From contig JAFRMM010000213.1 in assembly GCA_017430675.1 (NCBI GenBank), positions 1 through 44,890 on the forward strand: a stretch of 44,890 nt of DNA, in the 5' to 3' direction. Below, piece by piece: positions 40,096 to 44,890 of this stretch (the first letter of the stretch is position 1; every line of letters begins with the position of its first letter). The notes beneath the pieces were generated by a model. It ran no database searches. It was not told the DNA's origin and saw only the letters and a list, made by a program, of their open reading frames with translations. This DNA is from Prevotella sp. GTDB taxonomy: Bacteria; Bacteroidota; Bacteroidia; Bacteroidales; Bacteroidaceae. The position numbers were made by a program, and so were the translations under genes.

Positions 40096-43000
40096 TGAAA
40101 AGATATGCATACATATTTGTCTCGGGCTTGCTGATGGCTGCTTGCTCAGAGGATATTGCTACGAAGATGACGACTGTGGATGGGCGCACGCCCATCAACA
40201 TCGAGTCGGCCTATCCTGTAGCGGGCAATACCCGTGCCACCATCGACAACGGGTTTGTAGAAGGTGATGCCGTGGGTATCTTCGTCGCAGACTATAACAA
40301 TGAGGGCAACCCCACGACACCTGTGATGAAGGGCGACCGTGCCGGGAATGTGAAGTTTACCTACAACGGCTCGAAATGGACGGCCAACTACCAGATGTAC
40401 TGGACTAACAGCCAGACGCCTGCCGACTTCTACGGCTACTATCCCTATGACCTGCAGATGGAAAGCGTGACGGACTATCCGTTTGCTGTCAACCGCCGCC
40501 AGAACAGCGATGCCACCACCACAAGTGCTGCAGGATATGAGGCCAGCGACCTGCTCCGGGCCAAAGCAGAAAAGGTGGTACCAACGGCAGAGACCATCAC
40601 ACTTCAGTATAAGCATCTGATGGCGGGCGTAACCGTCACCCTTGAGATGGGGTCAGGTTTTGAGGCCAGTGAGTGGGCTTCTTTGGAAAAAACAGTGCTG
40701 ATAGAAAATACGGTGCTGAGCGGTTCGGTCAACTTATCTACAGGCGAAACAACGGTTTCCAGTGATGCCAAGCCTTCCGCCATCACACCGCTATTATATA
40801 ACAACACATGGCGGGCTGTGGTATTTCCACAGACCATTGCCAAGGGTAAGACGGTCGCAAGCGTCACCGTTGACGGACAGTCCTATCAGTTAATCAAGGA
40901 TGCTGCCATTACCTATCAAAGCGGTAAAATGCACAAGATGACCATTACGGTCAACAAGTCTGCTGAAACAGGGAAATATACCTTTAGTCTTACTAGTGAT
41001 GAAGTAGTGGCATGGATGGATGATCCCAACCTACATGATGGACTTGTACGAGCGTACACCATTGTTAATTTGACTAAGGCAGGAACCTTGAGGTCGGAGA
41101 TAGACAAGATCTGTGACGACTACGATAAATTGATGAGCCTGAAGATCTCTGGGCCTATGAATAGTGAGGACCGGGAATTTATACTGGAGCACTTGATGAA
41201 CTTGCGAGATGTCAATATGCTCAATGTTGACATGGAGGATGGACGCTTGGGCGGTTTTTTCGACCATCGTAGATTACAACATTTCGTATTCCCCCAAAAA
41301 GGCATCCACACTATCGAAGACCAAGCATTTTTCTGGGCACCACTATTGGGAGACCTGATCATTCCAGAGGGTGTAGAAACCATAGGTAGTTATGCATTCA
41401 GGGATTGCCGCATGACAGGACATCTTAGTTTGCCAAGCACTCTGAAGCGTATTGAGGGTGGAGCGTTTGCCATCAATGCTCTAACAGGTGAACTGCGCTT
41501 GCCAGAAAGTTTCGAATATTTCGGGAAAGGTGACTATGGCACATTTCAGGGGTGTGACTTCGAAGGAACTCTCCATCTGCCAGCGTCATTGTCCTCGCTG
41601 ACAGACATGAGTTTCCCAAAGATGACTGGCACAATCATAATCCCCCCTGCCATCACCAAGGTCGGTGGATTCGGAGGTATCGGTTGTACACAAGTAGAAT
41701 TCCACGATGGTGTGACAGATATTGAGGGTAACGCATTTACAGGTTCACAGTTATCAGGTGAACTGGTGCTCCCACCCAACCTGAAATCAATTGGTGGTAA
41801 TGCCTTCGCGGGTACAAAGATTACTAAAATTATCTTCCCCGAGAGTCTGCGCACAATGGCTGATGGTGGATATAACTTCGAAGGAATGTTTAATGGCTGT
41901 GTCTATCTGACGGGCACTTTGGAACTGCCCAAGCATGTGGCCCGTATCCCTCAGGGATGCTTCCGTAACTGTACAGCCATTACAGGAATCATCATACCGG
42001 AGGGTGTGGACGTGATCGACGAATTGGCTTTCGACGGCGACTACAGCATTAATAGCATTGTCTGCGAGGACGAAGAACCACCCGTTATCTGCGAGGGGGC
42101 GTTCCGTGGCGTCCCGAAGGACAACTTCACTGTAGAGGTTCCGAAAGGTTCGGTAGAAAAGTATCGCGAGGCCCCAGGCTGGAAGGAGTTCAAGCGCATT
42201 GCTGAGTATTCCAACTTTGTTTGTCGGCCAATGCAGGCCAATGCCTTGAACACGGTTCATACCGAGCAACTCATACTGAATGCCGACGGTGCCTGGGAAG
42301 TGGAACGGCAGCCTGACTGGGTGACGCTCTCCAAGACCAGCGGCACGGGAAAGGCGGAACTGACGCTCACCTTCAAGGAGATGAGCCAAGGCAGTGGCAA
42401 CCGCACGGACAGCATCATCTTCAAGATGCCGTCGGAGGGACACCGCACCTTCTGCGTCGTGTCGCAGTATGACTATCAACAGGCTGAGGACAGTTACGTA
42501 GCACTGCAGACGGCCACCAAGGGCAATAATGGCGGTATTGATATCGTTTTCATCGGCGACGGCTACGACGGCGAGGACATTGCCAACGGCAATTATCTCA
42601 ATCTGGTGAAACAACAGACGGAACACTTCTTCGATCTGGAGCCCTACAAGAGCCATCGCGACTACTTCAACGTCTATGTCACCTTCCCCCTGTCACAGGA
42701 GAAGGGTGTCAACACGATGAATACCTACGTGAACAATCGTTTCGGCACGCTCTATGGTTATGACGGCAGAATATGCACCAGTAACCAACTGTTGACTGAG
42801 GCCGACGAGGTGCGCGACTATGCTGTAGCCCACACTCCACTGACGAAGGACAACCTTGGGCGCTCGCTCATCATCTTAGTACCCAACAGCGATGCATACA
42901 GTGGAGTGACCTACCATGAGTGGTATGGATCGCCCATCAGCATCTGTCCGCCCAGCAGTCGTCCTTATCCGCAGGATACACGCGGTGTCATCCAGCACGA

Positions 43001-43544
43001 GGCGGGCGGTCACGGCTTCGGCCGTCTCGGCGACGAGGAGATCATCTTCTGTCACGGTTGGCCATCCTCTGCCGTCTTGGCAGATATCGAGGATAAGCAT
43101 CAGCAAGGCTGGTATGCCAACCTCTCCACCACAAGCGGTCTGCACAGCGTACCTTGGGCCGTCTTCATCTTTGACACACGCTACTCCGACGAGGTGGATG
43201 TGTTTGAAGGCGGCTTTGGTTTTGGACGCGGCATCTTCCGACCGGAGCAGAATTCGTGTATGAACTACGGTATTCCTTATTATAATGCGCCCAGCCGTCT
43301 GAGCATTATGCGGCGCATCTTCGACTATGCCGGCGTAGGGTTTGACATGGACTACTTCTACGCACACGACAGTAAGGCGTGGGGGACATCGTCGAAGACC
43401 CGCGCTGCTACGGGAGAGGCTTTCAGCGGCTCATCCTATGGCGGCAGCAACCAACACCGTCAGCCTTCTGTCATCGACGGAAAGAAGATGGGCAACAGTG
43501 TGAGGACAATCAGAGACAGCATCAAGAAGAAAGTAATTAAATAA
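40092..43544 (+). CDS. Surface lipoprotein: fimbrillin-like, LRR, BACON, M64 metallopeptidase
   Basis: The protein has 1150 residues, starting at the ATG that overlaps the previous stop. Lipobox MAAC followed by SEDIATK. Fimbrillin-like domain at about 25-315 (GFVEGDAVGIFVADYNNE, GYEASDLLRAKAE). Leucine-rich repeats at about 380-690 (GVETIGSYAFRDC, LKSIGGNAFAGTKITKI). BACON-like domain at about 715-805 (GAWEVERQPDWVTLSKTSG). M64-type domain at about 815-1090: DIVFIGDGYDGEDIANGNY and the metal site HEAGGHGFGRLGDEE (His969, Glu970, His974). SCMNYG is present. After the peptidase there is a basic, Ser/Gly-rich tail of about 50 residues without similarity to the other paralogues. The peptidase should be active, possibly with specificity different from its neighbour. 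Confidence 0.88.
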   Translation: MMKRYAYIFVSGLLMAACSEDIATKMTTVDGRTPINIESAYPVAGNTRATIDNGFVEGDAVGIFVADYNNEGNPTTPVMKGDRAGNVKFTYNGSKWTANYQMYWTNSQTPADFYGYYPYDLQMESVTDYPFAVNRRQNSDATTTSAAGYEASDLLRAKAEKVVPTAETITLQYKHLMAGVTVTLEMGSGFEASEWASLEKTVLIENTVLSGSVNLSTGETTVSSDAKPSAITPLLYNNTWRAVVFPQTIAKGKTVASVTVDGQSYQLIKDAAITYQSGKMHKMTITVNKSAETGKYTFSLTSDEVVAWMDDPNLHDGLVRAYTIVNLTKAGTLRSEIDKICDDYDKLMSLKISGPMNSEDREFILEHLMNLRDVNMLNVDMEDGRLGGFFDHRRLQHFVFPQKGIHTIEDQAFFWAPLLGDLIIPEGVETIGSYAFRDCRMTGHLSLPSTLKRIEGGAFAINALTGELRLPESFEYFGKGDYGTFQGCDFEGTLHLPASLSSLTDMSFPKMTGTIIIPPAITKVGGFGGIGCTQVEFHDGVTDIEGNAFTGSQLSGELVLPPNLKSIGGNAFAGTKITKIIFPESLRTMADGGYNFEGMFNGCVYLTGTLELPKHVARIPQGCFRNCTAITGIIIPEGVDVIDELAFDGDYSINSIVCEDEEPPVICEGAFRGVPKDNFTVEVPKGSVEKYREAPGWKEFKRIAEYSNFVCRPMQANALNTVHTEQLILNADGAWEVERQPDWVTLSKTSGTGKAELTLTFKEMSQGSGNRTDSIIFKMPSEGHRTFCVVSQYDYQQAEDSYVALQTATKGNNGGIDIVFIGDGYDGEDIANGNYLNLVKQQTEHFFDLEPYKSHRDYFNVYVTFPLSQEKGVNTMNTYVNNRFGTLYGYDGRICTSNQLLTEADEVRDYAVAHTPLTKDNLGRSLIILVPNSDAYSGVTYHEWYGSPISICPPSSRPYPQDTRGVIQHEAGGHGFGRLGDEEIIFCHGWPSSAVLADIEDKHQQGWYANLSTTSGLHSVPWAVFIFDTRYSDEVDVFEGGFGFGRGIFRPEQNSCMNYGIPYYNAPSRLSIMRRIFDYAGVGFDMDYFYAHDSKAWGTSSKTRAATGEAFSGSSYGGSNQHRQPSVIDGKKMGNSVRTIRDSIKKKVIK

Positions 43545-43553
43545 TAATAGAGT

Positions 43554-44432
43554 ATGAAGAAAGTAAGATTCATGCAGATGGCCATGCTGATGGCCGCAAT
43601 GACATTCACAGCCTGTCAGAACAGTGACGTGGATGAGATGTCGGGCAGCAAACCCGGACAGGAGGAAATCGTGTTGGATATGATCTATCCTCACAGTGGA
43701 GGAACCCGTGCCACAGAGACTGCCTTCGAGAAATCCGACCAGATCGGTGTGTATGTAACAACTACGGGTGCCCCTCTCCAACTGGGCGGCAATGAGGTGA
43801 ATAACGCCCTATTCTCCTATGATGGCTCTGTCTGGACAGCCAGCAAGAAGGTCTATTGGAATGAGGGGAAACATAATGTGTACGCCTATTATCCCTACTC
43901 GGAGGACGTGAACGATGTGGATGACTACAGTTTCAGTGTCCAGGAGGACCAGAGCACAGCCAAGGGCTATACACTCAGCGACTTCCTCTGGGCCTCGGCT
44001 ACGGGTGTGACGGCCTCGGCTACCGCAGTGAAGATGCAGTTTGCCCATAAAATGTCATGTGTCGTGGTGAAACTGGAAAAGGGTGAAAACTTCGAGGGTA
44101 ATATCCCCGACAATGCAGAAGTGTATATCTACAGCACCGTGACCAAGGCAGCCATCAACCTGTCAACGGGCGATGTGGCCAAGGATAACTACGCTGGCAC
44201 GTCAACGATCCGCTGTCTCAAAAAGTCGGCTGGCGAATATACGGCCTGTGTGGTTCCCCAGAATATCACAAGCCGTCGTCCGTTAGTAGAAGTGATCGTG
44301 GATGGTGTCAGTTACCTGATGGAAGGCAAGATCTCCCTGAAACCCGGGATGCGCCACACTATCACTGTTTCGTTGGATAAGAATCCCGAGAAGATCAAGA
44401 TTGACATCGGCGGTGAGATAGGTAACTGGTAA
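43554..44432 (+). CDS. Fimbrillin-like lipoprotein
   Basis: The protein has 292 residues. A lipoprotein signal peptide (lipobox FTAC) is followed by QNSDVDEM, then a single fimbrillin-like domain: GGTRATETAFEKSDQIGVYV, WNEGKHNVYAYYPYSED, VQEDQSTAKGYTLSDFLWASA, FAHKMSCVVVKLEKGE, and the C-terminal IDIGGEIGNW. It matches the N-terminal third of the large operon proteins and carries no peptidase. It lies 9 bases after the third large gene and 21 before the next gene. It may be an anchor or accessory subunit; this is inference. Confidence 0.85.
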   Translation: MKKVRFMQMAMLMAAMTFTACQNSDVDEMSGSKPGQEEIVLDMIYPHSGGTRATETAFEKSDQIGVYVTTTGAPLQLGGNEVNNALFSYDGSVWTASKKVYWNEGKHNVYAYYPYSEDVNDVDDYSFSVQEDQSTAKGYTLSDFLWASATGVTASATAVKMQFAHKMSCVVVKLEKGENFEGNIPDNAEVYIYSTVTKAAINLSTGDVAKDNYAGTSTIRCLKKSAGEYTACVVPQNITSRRPLVEVIVDGVSYLMEGKISLKPGMRHTITVSLDKNPEKIKIDIGGEIGNW

Positions 44433-44453
44433 TCATCAACTCATTATATAACC

Positions 44454-44890
44454 ATGCGTATGTTTTCACAACATCATATTTTGAAGTCTGTCATCTTATC
44501 AACTCTGATGATCCTGTCAGCCCACATCACTGTTGCCGCTGATGACAACACCTCTGTCGTGGTGGAAGAAACTGACTGGGAGGGAGAGGTCATCGTGACA
44601 ATCCCTATCGCTAGCCCTTATTTTGAGGAGATCACCATCGGCAAGAACGGCAAGACCACCTTCTGCGGCACTCAGGCCCTGGACTTCAGTTACTCCGACG
44701 AGGTGAAGGCCTTCATTGCCACGGGCTTCGACAAGACCGAGGGCACCATCTGGATGACCCGCGTGAAGGATGTGCCCGCCGGGGTGCCCGTGATGATCAA
44801 GGGTACGGCCAACGAGACCTACCATGTTCCCGTCACCGAGGGCGGATCCTCTTACTATAAGAATATGTTCGTGGGCAATACCACTGGTGA
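44454..44890 (+). CDS. Secreted modular protein, N-terminal part (cut by window edge)
   Basis: The frame is open from the ATG at 44454 to the last base, giving about 145 residues. The N-terminus is a signal peptide (MRMFSQHHIL, hydrophobic core, cleavage near ITVAAD), without a lipobox. From about residue 60 it carries the module beginning ITIGKNGKTTFCG and ending at FVGNTTG, which matches the module of the gene at 1-592. The first 59 residues of the two proteins are unrelated. It is probably the last recognisable member of the surface-protein operon, 21 bases after the fimbrillin-like lipoprotein gene. Its C-terminal part, and so its function, is outside the window. Confidence 0.83.
   Translation, partial: MRMFSQHHILKSVILSTLMILSAHITVAADDNTSVVVEETDWEGEVIVTIPIASPYFEEITIGKNGKTTFCGTQALDFSYSDEVKAFIATGFDKTEGTIWMTRVKDVPAGVPVMIKGTANETYHVPVTEGGSSYYKNMFVGNTTG

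Noticed and set aside
1..44890. Insertion sequence or composite transposon bounded by the inverted end modules
   Set aside because: No transposase or integrase is present, the modules lie inside protein genes, and the interval is full of conserved housekeeping operons.

Overview
The window looks like a chromosomal segment of a Bacteroidales bacterium, most likely Prevotella or a close relative. The reasons are the TAnnTTTG-type promoters, lipoproteins with acidic residues just after the lipobox cysteine, fimbrillin-like, BspA-like leucine-rich-repeat and BACON domains, an Oar-type TonB-dependent receptor, a DUF4831 protein, and the gene order hpt-adk-obgE-pgeF. The genus is an inference. No gene-free stretch exceeds 300 bases; the longest, 22698-22921, holds two terminators and a palindrome array.

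Layout. 1-4242 (minus): two secreted proteins, one cut by the window edge. 4331-5259 (minus): a winged-helix regulator overlapping a membrane protein gene. 5352-12518 (minus): a glycine cleavage operon in the order panE, lplA, gcvT, gcvH, gcvPA, gcvPB, lpdA, which supplies lipoate ligation, all four glycine cleavage activities and the E3 subunit. 12604-18300 (plus): dxs (isoprenoid precursors), trkA and trkH (potassium uptake), manA. 18304-20171 (minus): an ABC-type ATPase plus a DUF4435/TOPRIM-like protein, the domain pair of the PARIS anti-phage system. 20265-22475 (minus): an FKBP-type isomerase lipoprotein downstream of glyS. 22623-22697: a tRNA, read as Val(CAC). 22922-26242 (minus): an Oar-like receptor. 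26385-29538 (minus): hpt, adk, obgE, pgeF. 29670-32262 (plus): nnr and a DUF4831 gene. 32309 to the right edge (plus): a tight surface-protein operon. Three of its genes encode very large lipoproteins with the order fimbrillin-like domain, leucine-rich repeats, BACON-like domain, M64-type metallopeptidase; two more encode fimbrillin-like domains alone, and the last is a secreted protein cut by the edge.

Most notable observations. (1) The fimbrillin/LRR/BACON/M64 operon, in which the first peptidase has lost its catalytic residues. (2) A palindromic repeat inserted in frame twice in lpdA and once in gcvT, in the same orientation and reading frame each time. (3) Short tandem arrays (7-10 bp units, mostly not multiples of 3) that fill gaps between genes in operons; the CCTAGG decamer arrays place stop codons in every frame on both strands. 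(4) Three TTGACAATTGTCAA-type palindromes at exact 22-bp spacing between two convergent terminators. (5) The two window ends carry the same protein module in inverted orientation. (6) The PARIS-like pair sits among housekeeping genes.
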